The translations under genes and the position numbers were made by a program. DNA of 64,000 nt from Bacteroidales bacterium (GTDB lineage: Bacteria > Bacteroidota > Bacteroidia > Bacteroidales > UBA3824): assembly GCA_016286055.1 (NCBI GenBank), contig JAEERW010000013.1, positions 1 to 64,000 on the forward strand, given 5' to 3'. Position 1 is the stretch's first letter; every line of letters begins with the position of its first letter. The notes under the pieces are model-generated. The model did not search any database, had not been told where the DNA came from, and saw only the letters and a program-made list of their open reading frames with translations. Shown piece after piece: positions 28,560 through 37,356 of this stretch.

Positions 28560-29888
28560 ATGATATTCAAGCGAAAATTATATGATGATATGCTGCGTTG
28601 GAAACAAGAACGCAACGGAGCCACTGCATTACTTATAGAAGGTGCAAGACGTGTTGGCAAATCAACACTTGTAGAATCTTTTGCCAAAAGTGAATATAAA
28701 TCGTATATTCTTATAGATTTTTCGCATAAGTCAAAGGATATAGATCATTTGTTTGAGGATATGTTTAATCTCAACAACTTTTTCCTATCGTTGCAGACAC
28801 TATTTAATGTTACACTTTATAAGCGTAATTCGGTGATTATTTTTGATGAAGTTCAAAATCAACCTTTGGCACGACAGGCTATTAAACATTTAGTTAAGGA
28901 TGGTCGTTACGACTATATCGAAACAGGCTCATTGATTTCGATTAAAAGAAATGTGCAAAACATATTGATACCGAGTGAAGAACAAAGCCTTACACTTCAC
29001 CCTATGGATTTTGAGGAGTTTCTATGGGCTATGGGTAAAGAAAACGGACTTAATTTTGTTAGAATTTTTTACGAGCAAAAAAAGCCGCTTGGAGTGTCGC
29101 ACCGAACCATTATGCACGATCTTCGATTATATATGCTTGTTGGCGGTATGCCACAATCGGTGGATACCTATCTTGAATACAACAATATGCAAAAAGTTGA
29201 TGCTATAAAGCGCGATATTTTGAAACTCTACGATACTGATTTCAGAAAAATCGACCCGTCGGGGCGTGCCTCAATGATGTTTAAAAACATTCCGGCTCAA
29301 TTAAATACAAATGCCTCGCGGTATATGATCGAGACTGCTATTAAAGAGCGACGCACCGACAATATCGACACCATTGTTTCAGAAATGCGTGAAAGCAAGG
29401 TGGTTAACTTGGCTTTTCATACTACCGACCCTAATGTTGGTCTTGGAATGCACCGCCTTATGGATGCCTACAAGATGTTTATAGCCGATACTGGTCTTTT
29501 TATTGCACTCGCCTTTTGGGATAAAAAGTACACCGATAATATCATCTACCAAAAACTGCTTTTCGATAAACTTGAAGCAAATCTCGGTTATATATACGAA
29601 AACCTTGTTGCTCAAATGCTTTATGCAGCGGGTAACGAATTGTATTACTATACATTTCCCACAAACAAAGGTAATACCAATTATGAGGTTGATTTTTTAA
29701 TTTCTAAGGGTAATAAAATATGTCCTATTGAGGTTAAATCATCGGGCTACAAGTCGCACAAGTCATTAGATGCTTTTAGTGAAAAATATCATTCGCGCAT
29801 AGGAGAAAAATTTTTGGTCTACACCAAAGATTACGTCAAAGATGGAGATACAACCTGTTTGCCAGTGTATATGACGGGGCTGATGTAG
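28560..29888 (+). CDS. AAA_14/DUF4143 ATPase (copy 2)
   Basis: 442 residues, closely related along its whole length to the minus-strand gene at 23718-25046 (shared blocks include LLIEGARRVGKSTL, ARQAIKHLVKDGRYDYIETG and DKLEANLGYIYENLVAQM). Walker A is at about 28-36 and Walker B is VIIFDEVQNQ. The C-terminal PD-(D/E)xK-like stretch is YEVDFLISKGNKICPIEVKSSGYKSHKSL. The function is as unsure as for copy 1. ATG at 28560 is set by the conserved MIFKRKLY start. The two copies face away from each other with the GNAT and GH31 genes between them. Confidence 0.9.
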   Translation: MIFKRKLYDDMLRWKQERNGATALLIEGARRVGKSTLVESFAKSEYKSYILIDFSHKSKDIDHLFEDMFNLNNFFLSLQTLFNVTLYKRNSVIIFDEVQNQPLARQAIKHLVKDGRYDYIETGSLISIKRNVQNILIPSEEQSLTLHPMDFEEFLWAMGKENGLNFVRIFYEQKKPLGVSHRTIMHDLRLYMLVGGMPQSVDTYLEYNNMQKVDAIKRDILKLYDTDFRKIDPSGRASMMFKNIPAQLNTNASRYMIETAIKERRTDNIDTIVSEMRESKVVNLAFHTTDPNVGLGMHRLMDAYKMFIADTGLFIALAFWDKKYTDNIIYQKLLFDKLEANLGYIYENLVAQMLYAAGNELYYYTFPTNKGNTNYEVDFLISKGNKICPIEVKSSGYKSHKSLDAFSEKYHSRIGEKFLVYTKDYVKDGDTTCLPVYMTGLM

Positions 29889-29932
29889 AATCGATTTTTT
29901 CAAGTTTCAAATTGTTTTTTTTAAAATATTGT

Positions 29933-29940
29933 TACATTTG
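29933..29940 (+). promoter_or_regulatory. -7 box for the GH5 gene
   Basis: TACATTTG matches TAnnTTTG and lies 31 bp before the GH5 start codon. An ATTG at 29911-29914 may act as a poor -33 box. Confidence 0.5.
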
Positions 29941-29971
29941 CGGAGATAATAATCTTTAATACGTCACTTAA

Positions 29972-31084
29972 ATGAAAAAATTTTTATTTGCACTAATCGC
30001 ACTATGCTGTATTATAGCATCTTGCGGAAATAAGCCTGAGGTTAAGGAGGGCTTTATAATCAAACGCGGAACCAATCTGAGCCATTGGCTTTCGCAAAGC
30101 GAGGCAAGGGGCGAAGAACGTCGTTTGCATATTCAGGAGGACGATTTTGCACGCCTCGACAGTCTCGGTTTCGACCACGTGCGTATCCCTATCGACGAGG
30201 AACAGTTTTGGGATGAGCAGGGCAACAAACTTCCCGAGGCGTGGGCTCTTCTGCGCAACGCTCTCGACCTTGCCCGCAAATACAATATTCGCGCTATTGT
30301 TGACCTCCACATTATCCGCGCTCACTATTTCAACGCTGGCAACGAGGGTGGACACAACACTCTTTTTACCGACGAGAATGCTCAACAGGGACTTATCAAT
30401 CTTTGGAGCCAACTGCAAGATTCGCTCAGCGGATACAGCACAGATTGGGTTGCGTATGAGTTTATGAACGAGCCCACCGCCGAAAAACACGAGCAGTGGA
30501 ACGACCTTGTTGCAAAAGTTCACAAGGCTATCCGCGCCCGCGAACCCGAACGCACACTCGTTATCGGCTCTAACCTTTGGCAGGGCGTTGGCACATTTAA
30601 ATTCCTCAAAGTGCCCGAAAACGACAAGAACCTCATCCTCAGTTTCCACTACTACAACCCGATGATTGTTACGCATTACGGTGCGTGGTGGACCAACATT
30701 AAGGATTACACAGGCAAGGTAACTTACCCTGGCATTCCGATTTCGCAAGAGGATTACGCCGCCGCTCCCGACAGCGTTAAGCCGTTTATTGAGCAATACA
30801 CCAAGGAAGAATGGAACCGCGACCGCATTTACAACGAAATGAAAGACGCTATCGACGTGGCAGCAAAATATGGTCTTCAACTTTTCTGCGGCGAATGGGG
30901 CGTATATTGTCCTGTTGACCGTCAACTTGCCTACGCTTGGACAAAGGATATGCTTTCGGTTTTCGACGAGTTTAACGTTGCGTGGACCACTTGGTGCTAC
31001 GATGCCGACTTTGGTTTCTGGGATCAAGAAAAGCACACATTTAAAGATAAAGAGTTGGCTGTAATGCTCGGCGGAAAGAGATAA
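29972..31084 (+). CDS. Glycoside hydrolase family 5 lipoprotein (endo-beta-glucanase type)
   Basis: 370 residues. Type II signal peptide with lipobox CIIASCG (Cys19) predicts an outer-membrane lipoprotein. The rest is a GH5 (beta/alpha)8 barrel: RGTNLSHWL near the start, HVRIPIDEEQFW on strand two, the acid/base Glu167 in YEFMNEPT, FHYYNP on strand six, and the nucleophile Glu308 in LFCGEWG, with TTWCYDADFGFW closing the active site. GH5 enzymes cut internal beta-1,4 links in glucan, xyloglucan or mannan; the alpha-xylosidase-type GH31 nearby would suit xyloglucan, but this is inference. Confidence 0.93.
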   Translation: MKKFLFALIALCCIIASCGNKPEVKEGFIIKRGTNLSHWLSQSEARGEERRLHIQEDDFARLDSLGFDHVRIPIDEEQFWDEQGNKLPEAWALLRNALDLARKYNIRAIVDLHIIRAHYFNAGNEGGHNTLFTDENAQQGLINLWSQLQDSLSGYSTDWVAYEFMNEPTAEKHEQWNDLVAKVHKAIRAREPERTLVIGSNLWQGVGTFKFLKVPENDKNLILSFHYYNPMIVTHYGAWWTNIKDYTGKVTYPGIPISQEDYAAAPDSVKPFIEQYTKEEWNRDRIYNEMKDAIDVAAKYGLQLFCGEWGVYCPVDRQLAYAWTKDMLSVFDEFNVAWTTWCYDADFGFWDQEKHTFKDKELAVMLGGKR

Positions 31085-31108
31085 AACTGATTTGACATAC
31101 AAAAAAAA

Positions 31109-31137
31109 ACGGACGGTAATCACCGCCCGTTTTTTTA
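31109..31137 (+). terminator. Rho-independent terminator after GH5
   Basis: Stem ACGGACGGT with ACCGCCCGT (one mismatch) around AATC, then seven T. A preceding A-run may let it work for the convergent gene too. Confidence 0.8.
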
Positions 31138-31144
31138 TTTAATT

Positions 31145-31190
31145 GTGCATTATGCATTATGCATTATGCATTTTGCATTATGCATTATTT
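31145..31190. repeat. Heptanucleotide microsatellite
   Basis: About six tandem copies of GCATTAT, one with a T substitution, between the GH5 terminator and the stop codon of the tandem GH43 gene. Confidence 0.85.
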
Positions 31191-33896
31191 CCCAAACTTC
31201 CACCAATCTAATCTTACTTCTCCATTAGCCTTGTTGAATGTGATGTAGAGGTCGTGGATGCCTTTTGCGTTGGTGATTTTGGTGGTGAATGCTTTGTATT
31301 TTTCTACGTTGCCGGTAGATTTTACCAAAACTTTGCCAATTTCAGCACCGTTGGGCGAATCGATGCGGAGCGAAATTTCTACTGTGCCGGTGGCGGCCGC
31401 TGTGATGGCAAATTGAGATGCTCCATTGGCAAAATCTACACCGCGAACTCGGATGTATTCGCCATCGTTGAGGTCGTTGACATACATATTGCGCTTGCCG
31501 GTTGAGTAGGGCATTTTTTCTACTACGCCGGTGTTTTCAATTCCGATTTTGGCAGATTTGAGACCGTAACCCCACGCCATTGTTTCGGCTTCAACACGTG
31601 CAAAGGGGTTGAGAGGTTTTATCTGTTTGAGAGGCTGTTGGTCGAGCCAGTAGGGCACTTCCTCAATGCTTCCGTCGGGATTGTAGTGCATTTCGCCAAC
31701 TGTTACCGAGCGGCGTTCGTGGTGTTCCCAGAGGTCGATGTGCATAAGGTCGTAATTTTGTCCAAAAATGTAGGTTTTGCCCTTAAAATCAGCAATTCCG
31801 GGGTGATTGCCACGGTCGCGCTGTGTGGGGCGCATTATGTAGCCGGTGCTTTTCCACGGTCCTGTTGGGTTATCGCTCATAGCATAACCCAAACCCTCTG
31901 GACAGCAGGTAGATGCAAATCCGAGATAGTATTTTGAACCGCGGCGGTAAAACCAAGGTCCTTCCTGATAATTTTCGATATGAGGCAGACGTACCACGCT
32001 GTCTTTCAACGAAATCATATCGTTATTGAGACGTGCGTAAAATGTGTGAGGATTACCCCAATACATATACGCCTGACCGTCGGTGTCGGTGAATACTGAG
32101 GGGTCGATGTCGTACCAGTTGCTCTGATCCCAAACGAGGGGTTTGCCGAGCGGGTCTTTGAATGGTCCGTAGGGCGAATCTGCTACCAAAACTCCGATTC
32201 CGTGACCGTGCAGAGGTGCGTAGAGATAGTATTTGCCGTTGCGCTCAACCACTTGGATAGCCCATCCGCCATTGTCGCGACTACGCCACGAAAAATCTTT
32301 CAACGATGCCACTGCGCCGTGCTCTGTCCAGTTTACCATATCGGTTGTGGAATAGAGCAGCCAATCGTACATAAAGAAACCTGCCGAACTCTTTTCGTTG
32401 GGGTCTACGATGTGCTCAGGCGATGCGTCGTGCGAGCAGAAGAGGAACAAAGTGTCGCCAATAACGAGCGGCGAAGGGTCGGCTGTAAACTTGGTTTGAA
32501 AAGCAGGCATATTGCATTGCTCAATTCCGCGCATCTCCCAAAAATCAAGGTTGAACAGTTCGGGGCCTTTTCTTCCTGAAAACACAAAATAAACATCGTG
32601 AACGCCCTCAGCCTTGCCCACACAGTCAACAGCAAAGGTCTTGAAATTTTCCCAACCGCCTGTGCCGTCGATTTGCAAGGCTGCTACAAGAGTGCCACGG
32701 ATGCTGTCGAGACGAACTTCTATTTTGCCGCCACGCAATCCGCTTGCCGCCGACGCGCTAAACACACGGGGAAAGTTTTTGCCAAAGTCTACATCTTGCA
32801 GTTTGATGTAATCGCCATTGTGAATGTTACTTACATAAACGCCCTGTTTGTCGTTTTGGTAGGTTTTTACTCCTTTGGAAAAAGCCATTGTTTCCGCCTG
32901 AACTTTTCTAAAAGGATTAAAAGTGGCAATGGGTTTTACACCCTCGTCGGTGGGCATAATTTTGGGGAACGAACCGTCGGAATTATACTTAAACTCCTCA
33001 ACAGCAATGCTTCTGCCAAATCCTCCGCCTCCGGGAAGTTTGCCCGTATGATAAAAGAAATACGAATGACCTTTGTAGTCGATAACGCCACAATGGTTTG
33101 TAAACGAGCCAGTTTCGCACAAAGGCATAATTTCGCCGGCATATTTCCAACCTGATGTAATTTTGTCGCTTACCGAATACGAAATATGTTCAGGAACGCC
33201 TCCCGCAGCGTAGAGCAACTGATATTTGCCGTTTCGCTTGGTGAGCCAAGGTCCTTCCACATAGCAGTCTTTGTACTTTTTGGTGGAATCGCGTTGCGCC
33301 ATCTTGGGTGCTCCAAAAGCCTCCTCGGTCATATCCAACTGTCCGAGACCGCCGCTGTACGAAATCATATCTTCGTTGAGTTTCAGGTAGTAACATTGCG
33401 GATTACCCCACATAAGCCAAGCCTGATTGTCGTCGTCGATAAAAACGGTGGGGTCGATGTGGTCCCAACTTCCGTTTTCAAAAAGCGGTTTGCCGATAGC
33501 GTCCTTGAAACCCTTTGTGGGATTGTCGGATACAGCCACGCCTATTGCCATTCCGCCCGAAATCTTAGAATGGGCGCAGATGTACCAATAGAATTTTCCG
33601 TTTCGGTAGATGGTTTGCGAAGCCCACGCGCGGTCGTCGGCCCACGAAAAAGATTCAAGGGCAAGGGGCGAACCGTGGTCGGTGTAGTTGACCATATCGG
33701 TGGTGGAATACACGCGCCATTCTTGCATCCAAAAAAAATCGGCATTGTCCTCGTCGTGTCCGGTGTAGACGTAGAGCGTGTCGTTGTGCACCATAGGCGC
33801 GGGGTCGGATGTAAACCACGTTTGCACCACAGGGTTTTGGGCGGATAAGCCTGCCGCCGTCAACATTGATGTAATCAAAATTAAGTGTCTTTTCAT
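31185..33896 (-). CDS. Tandem GH43 protein (GH43-CBM6-GH43-CBM6)
   Basis: 903 residues with signal peptide 1-19 and two complete, divergent GH43 modules. Module one (about 21-315): base Asp31 in FTSDPAPMV, modulator Asp in DHIDPTVFI, acid Glu in YVEGPWLT. It is followed by a CBM6-like sandwich (about 325-465, from FRKVQAETMAFSKG). Module two (about 470-760): FTADPSPLV, YDIDPSVFT, YQEGPWFY, then a second CBM6-like domain (about 770-903, from FARVEAETMAWGYG to LDWWKFG). All six catalytic carboxylates are kept, so both modules should work. The likely task is trimming arabinose and xylose side chains, with CBM6 binding xylan or glucan chains. It is divergent from the GH43 gene at 33991. Confidence 0.93.
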   Translation of the reverse strand: MKRHLILITSMLTAAGLSAQNPVVQTWFTSDPAPMVHNDTLYVYTGHDEDNADFFWMQEWRVYSTTDMVNYTDHGSPLALESFSWADDRAWASQTIYRNGKFYWYICAHSKISGGMAIGVAVSDNPTKGFKDAIGKPLFENGSWDHIDPTVFIDDDNQAWLMWGNPQCYYLKLNEDMISYSGGLGQLDMTEEAFGAPKMAQRDSTKKYKDCYVEGPWLTKRNGKYQLLYAAGGVPEHISYSVSDKITSGWKYAGEIMPLCETGSFTNHCGVIDYKGHSYFFYHTGKLPGGGGFGRSIAVEEFKYNSDGSFPKIMPTDEGVKPIATFNPFRKVQAETMAFSKGVKTYQNDKQGVYVSNIHNGDYIKLQDVDFGKNFPRVFSASAASGLRGGKIEVRLDSIRGTLVAALQIDGTGGWENFKTFAVDCVGKAEGVHDVYFVFSGRKGPELFNLDFWEMRGIEQCNMPAFQTKFTADPSPLVIGDTLFLFCSHDASPEHIVDPNEKSSAGFFMYDWLLYSTTDMVNWTEHGAVASLKDFSWRSRDNGGWAIQVVERNGKYYLYAPLHGHGIGVLVADSPYGPFKDPLGKPLVWDQSNWYDIDPSVFTDTDGQAYMYWGNPHTFYARLNNDMISLKDSVVRLPHIENYQEGPWFYRRGSKYYLGFASTCCPEGLGYAMSDNPTGPWKSTGYIMRPTQRDRGNHPGIADFKGKTYIFGQNYDLMHIDLWEHHERRSVTVGEMHYNPDGSIEEVPYWLDQQPLKQIKPLNPFARVEAETMAWGYGLKSAKIGIENTGVVEKMPYSTGKRNMYVNDLNDGEYIRVRGVDFANGASQFAITAAATGTVEISLRIDSPNGAEIGKVLVKSTGNVEKYKAFTTKITNAKGIHDLYITFNKANGEVRLDWWKFGK

Positions 33897-33990
33897 AGAG
33901 TATTATTTTAAAAATATTTCGGTGTAAAAATAGTGTTTATTTTACACTTTATTACTATCTTTACCCCATAAATTTTTATTCTGATTTAAT

Positions 33991-36030
33991 ATGAAGAGAC
34001 TTTTTTTAAGCATTGCAACATTTTGTGCCCTCACGGCAGCGGCGCAAAACCCTTATCTGCCTCTGTGGGAGCATCTTCCCGATGGCGAACCCCGTGTGTT
34101 TGAAGACCCCGACAATCCGGGCAAATACCGCGCATACATTATTGGTTCTCACGATACCCGCTACACCGACTATTGTGGCAACGATATTCGTATGTGGAGC
34201 GCTCCCGTTGAAAATCTTGCCGATTGGCGCGATGAAGGTCCGATTTTTTCGTACTTTGTAAACGGACAGTGGGATACTATGTTTGCCCCTGACCTTGTGG
34301 AAGTTAACGACCGCGAAACCGGCAAACGCACCTACTATCTTTATCCCCATTCGCGTGGCTGGCGACGCATTCCTATGGTGTGCAAAAGCGACCGTCCCGA
34401 TGGCCCTTTTACGCCCATCAACCTTACCCCCGACGGAAGTGCTTGTGTGGATGGTTCGCTAATTGATTTCGACCCCTCGGTATTTATCGAGCCTATCACC
34501 AACAAAAAAGACAAAGACTACAAAAAAGGATTTCGCGCATACGTTTTTTATGGTTTTCAACATTCAACTGCTTGTGAGTTAGACCAAAACACAATGTATT
34601 CGCAGCGTCCTGGCACTTCGCTCATCGACCCATTTATACCCGCAAGCACTCGCGACGGAAAACTCTTAGACAAGCCCGGTTCGGAATACAAAGCACTTTA
34701 TAAAGGTCAGAACCCATTGGATTTCAATTTCTTTGAGGCATCGTCGATACGTCAGGTGGGAAACAAATATGTAATGGTGTTTTCGGGATACAGCGGCACA
34801 GAATACGGTTTGGGCGCAACCAATTCGGCTCTACGCTATGCTTACGGCGATTCTCCGTTAGGTCCTTGGCGTTCGGGCGGAGTTTTGGTAGATTCGCGCG
34901 GAATTGTGCTCAACGAAGACGGCTCTGCACTTACCGAAACCAACGCTGCACACAATACTCACGGCTCTATTCAAGAAATCAACGGTCAGTGGTATGTGTT
35001 CTATCACCGTCCTCCGCGCGGTTTTGGATACGCTCGTCAGCCGATGGTGGCTCCTGTAAAAATCACTTGGGACAAAAAATCTGTTGCCGACGGTGGCACT
35101 GTAAAAATCACCGCTTACGACCCGTATGCGCCTAATAATGAGTGGACTGCAAAGGCTACGAACGGCAAAGAGTACACCGGCGCAGAGGTTACAAGCGAAG
35201 GTTTTCAGATTTTTGGACTTCCACCTTATAAATATTACTCTGCCGGACTTGCCTGCTATATGAGCAACAACAATTGGATGCAAGATAATCACGATGTTTG
35301 GAACAATTCGATGGATCTTGTGGGCATTACCAACAAAGGCGTTGTAGGTTTCAAATATTTTGGCTTTGGAGGATTAACATCTGATACCAAGGGAGTTAAA
35401 GCATTTGCCGGAATCAAAAAAGGTGACGGAGCAACGCTCAATATCAACCTTTCGTCGCAAGGTCACGGAGCATTCAAAATCCACGTTATGCTCGACGGTC
35501 CATACACCAACTCCACTTGGAAAGGCAAAGAAATCGGCGTGATAGAAGTACCCGCCGACGCTTCAAAATCGCCCAAAGTTTATTCTATAAAAGTGCCTCA
35601 GGTAGAAGGACTTACTGGCAAACACGCCATCTATCTTGTAGCCGAAGGTCCCGATTTGGAAGAACCCAAACCCCGCAATCCGTGGGAACGTCGTCAATCA
35701 AACAAACCATACGGACTATTTGATCTTCACGGAATTGGCTTTACCAAAGGCAACGAATCGATTGATATTCCGCAAGTTCCGCAGATTACAATCACCGCCG
35801 ACGGCAAACCGCTCGTTATTCCTTCGCAGCCGGTATTCTTTACCAATTTCAACGGTTACTACGAATGTAATCATTATCAGGTATATGCACCAATTACCGA
35901 TAAATCAACCCTTAGTGTGGATGCCGACATCAAAACTGGTTTAAAAATCTCCATCGGCAAAATCACCGACGGACGCGCCACCATCATCGCCACATATAAT
36001 GGCAAAGAGAAGGTATTTTTGATTAACTAA
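33991..36030 (+). CDS. Secreted GH43-type beta-propeller glycosidase with C-terminal accessory domains
   Basis: 679 residues: signal peptide (1-18), GH43-like propeller (about 20-370) and C-terminal beta-sandwiches (about 380-679; the segment IDIPQVPQITITADGKP looks like an Ig-like linker). Likely catalytic residues are an Asp in EPRVFEDPDNPG, an Asp in IDFDPSVFIEP, and a Glu in FNFFEASSIRQV, in the order expected for GH43. The propeller has a long insertion with KDKDYKKG not seen in the other two GH43 proteins here, so it belongs to a different subfamily. Substrate is uncertain. It is divergent from the tandem GH43 gene across 94 bp, which suggests shared control. Confidence 0.85.
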   Translation: MKRLFLSIATFCALTAAAQNPYLPLWEHLPDGEPRVFEDPDNPGKYRAYIIGSHDTRYTDYCGNDIRMWSAPVENLADWRDEGPIFSYFVNGQWDTMFAPDLVEVNDRETGKRTYYLYPHSRGWRRIPMVCKSDRPDGPFTPINLTPDGSACVDGSLIDFDPSVFIEPITNKKDKDYKKGFRAYVFYGFQHSTACELDQNTMYSQRPGTSLIDPFIPASTRDGKLLDKPGSEYKALYKGQNPLDFNFFEASSIRQVGNKYVMVFSGYSGTEYGLGATNSALRYAYGDSPLGPWRSGGVLVDSRGIVLNEDGSALTETNAAHNTHGSIQEINGQWYVFYHRPPRGFGYARQPMVAPVKITWDKKSVADGGTVKITAYDPYAPNNEWTAKATNGKEYTGAEVTSEGFQIFGLPPYKYYSAGLACYMSNNNWMQDNHDVWNNSMDLVGITNKGVVGFKYFGFGGLTSDTKGVKAFAGIKKGDGATLNINLSSQGHGAFKIHVMLDGPYTNSTWKGKEIGVIEVPADASKSPKVYSIKVPQVEGLTGKHAIYLVAEGPDLEEPKPRNPWERRQSNKPYGLFDLHGIGFTKGNESIDIPQVPQITITADGKPLVIPSQPVFFTNFNGYYECNHYQVYAPITDKSTLSVDADIKTGLKISIGKITDGRATIIATYNGKEKVFLIN

Positions 36031-36048
36031 GACAATGTAAAATTTTAA

Positions 36049-36090
36049 TAATCACCGGGTTAATGGGGTGGGTTAATCCGGTGGTTTTTT
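36049..36090 (+). terminator. Terminator after GH43
   Basis: Arms AATCACCGG and CCGGTGGTT with a long loop, followed by eight T. It ends the GH43 transcript. Confidence 0.7.
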
Positions 36091-36219
36091 TTGCTAATGT
36101 CAAAACCATTGCATATATTTGCAAAAAGGTTTCCGATTCGATGCCAATAGATATTTACGGACTTGCTTTTTAAAGAGTGTAAAAAGATTATTCGTTAATA
36201 GAAAACTTAGTAAAAGATT

Positions 36220-36468
36220 ATGGAAAGCAAAAAGTGGAAGGATATTGATTCTAAAAGACAAAACGCCCGCAATTGTATGTTTTTTTCTATATCAGCATTG
36301 ATTTGGGGTATAATATTGATAATCGTATGGTCTCTTGATAATAATATAGATGATGGTCCGTTGATAGTTATGCTTGTATCCCCCACACCACAAAAAATCT
36401 TTTCCCCCACCCATTACCCCTTTATCCCTCAATCACTTAGCATTTCCCGAATTTCACTCAAAAAGTAA
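36220..36468 (+). CDS. Possible small single-pass membrane protein, perhaps truncated
   Basis: 82 codons. Residues 1-18 are charged, and 20-42 (FFSISALIWGIILIIVWSL) form a convincing membrane helix. After about residue 50 the sequence is low-grade, Pro/Ser-rich and unlike the start, as if the original 3' end was replaced. No family is recognised. It may be a remnant at the edge of the phage-like island. Weak call. Confidence 0.3.
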   Translation: MESKKWKDIDSKRQNARNCMFFSISALIWGIILIIVWSLDNNIDDGPLIVMLVSPTPQKIFSPTHYPFIPQSLSISRISLKK

Positions 36469-36600
36469 TTTATGGTGATTTTATGGTGATTGGGGAAGGG
36501 AAGGCGGAGCGGAAATGGTGGATGGTTGGTGGGTGGGTGTGATTGTGTGGGGATTGGATATTTAAATAGTTAGTATTTAGCGTATTATATGTTAATTTTT

Positions 36601-36634
36601 AGCCCGTGGGTATGTGCGCCTGCGGGCTTTTTTT
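36601..36634 (+). terminator. Rho-independent terminator
   Basis: Ten-bp stem AGCCCGTGGG / CCTGCGGGCT with two wobble pairs, loop TATGTGCG, then seven T. No obvious plus-strand gene ends close by other than the weak frame at 36220. Confidence 0.75.
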
Positions 36635-36695
36635 ATGCCGTTGCAAGGGTGTTGCAACGTGGCGGAAAAGGTGGCGATTTTTGCTCCGTGAAAAG

Positions 36696-36728
36696 AGTTA
36701 CGGCGGAGTTACGGCGGAGTTACGGCGA
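36696..36728. repeat. Three 11-bp tandem repeats
   Basis: AGTTACGGCGG is repeated head to tail three times (last base of the third differs). The 11-bp pitch is one helical turn, so all copies face the same side of the DNA, as in iterons or operator clusters. Confidence 0.8.
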
Positions 36729-36869
36729 TGTTTTCAACCAAAAACAGTGAGAAAAACACCACACTAAGACCAAAAACAGCCATCAAACCCCGAAAAATCG
36801 GGGGTTTGGTGTATACCACAATTGGTTTTTATAGTCATTTTGAAAAAGGGTTAAAATATTAAAATACAG

Positions 36870-36912
36870 CGTTTTACGGCGTTTTTAGGGTAAAAAACGC
36901 TAAAACGGCGTT
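36870..36912. repeat. Imperfect inverted repeat
   Basis: GCGTTTTACGGCGTTTTTA is followed, across a GGG centre, by a near reverse complement (TAAAAAACGCTAAAACGG). The arms differ mainly by a two-base indel. Confidence 0.6.
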
Positions 36913-36963
36913 ACACGGCTGTGAAAGGGTGTAAATATATAAGGTGTAGTTATTTTTATTAAT

Positions 36964-37270
36964 GACAAACCAAGCAAGGCGGCAAATGGTATTCTAACAA
37001 AGAACGGTGGCAGCATTGATGACTAACCAAACACGGCGGCAAATGTTATTCTGACAAAGAACGGTGGCAGCATTGATGACAAACCAAACACGGCGGCAAA
37101 TGGTATTCCGACAAAGCACGGTGGCAGCATTGATGACAAACCAAGCAAGGCGGCAAATGGTATTCCGACAAAGCACGGTGGCAGCATTGATGACAACCAA
37201 ACACGGCGGCAAATGGTATTCTAACAAAGCACGGTGGCAGCATTGAAGACAAACCAAACACGGCGGCAAC
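36964..37270. repeat. 57-bp tandem repeat, about 5.4 copies
   Basis: Units begin at 36964, 37021, 37078, 37135 and 37192, with a partial sixth from 37248. The first four are 57 bp, the fifth 56 bp. All contain GGCGGCAAATG, ACAAAG and ACGGTGGCAGCATTGA. In one plus frame the units read as a 19-residue peptide (DKPNTAANGIPTKHGGSID), broken by a stop in unit two and by the one-base deletion in unit five. Confidence 0.92.
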
Positions 37271-37356
37271 TGTTTTTTTTATCAAAATAGAAAAAGTTTT
37301 TCATTATGCTAATGTTTATGTGTCAATTTGCAACATAATAATAAAACACTAAGATA

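Larger units (their letters stand above)
36469..37356. other. Repeat-rich non-coding stretch before the capsid island
   Basis: No credible gene. In order it holds a G-rich tract (36490-36560), a terminator (36601-36634), three 11-bp tandem repeats (36696-36728), a C/G hairpin without T-run (about 36784-36810), an imperfect long inverted repeat around 36870-36912, and five and a half copies of a 57-bp tandem repeat (36964-37270). Several share an ACGGCG core. The density of repeats suggests an origin, regulatory or packaging region of the island. Confidence 0.55.

Noticed and set aside
30002..31123. 373-codon open frame antisense to the GH5 gene
   Set aside because: It mirrors codon usage of a real, catalytically intact GH5 gene on the other strand, has no recognisable domain, and lacks a promoter or start context.
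33186..33848. 220-codon frame antisense to the tandem GH43 gene
   Set aside because: Lies fully over conserved GH43 motifs on the opposite strand; no protein-like signal.
36119..36301. 60-codon frame overlapping the small membrane-protein frame
   Set aside because: Low-complexity Arg/Lys-rich translation without domain, promoter or conserved start.
36964..37270. CRISPR array
   Set aside because: The copies are contiguous with no unique spacers, and there are no cas genes.
36994..37285. Cys/His-rich repeat proteins on the minus strand
   Set aside because: Both frames arise only because the 57-bp repeat unit is a multiple of three; no start context, and composition is implausible.
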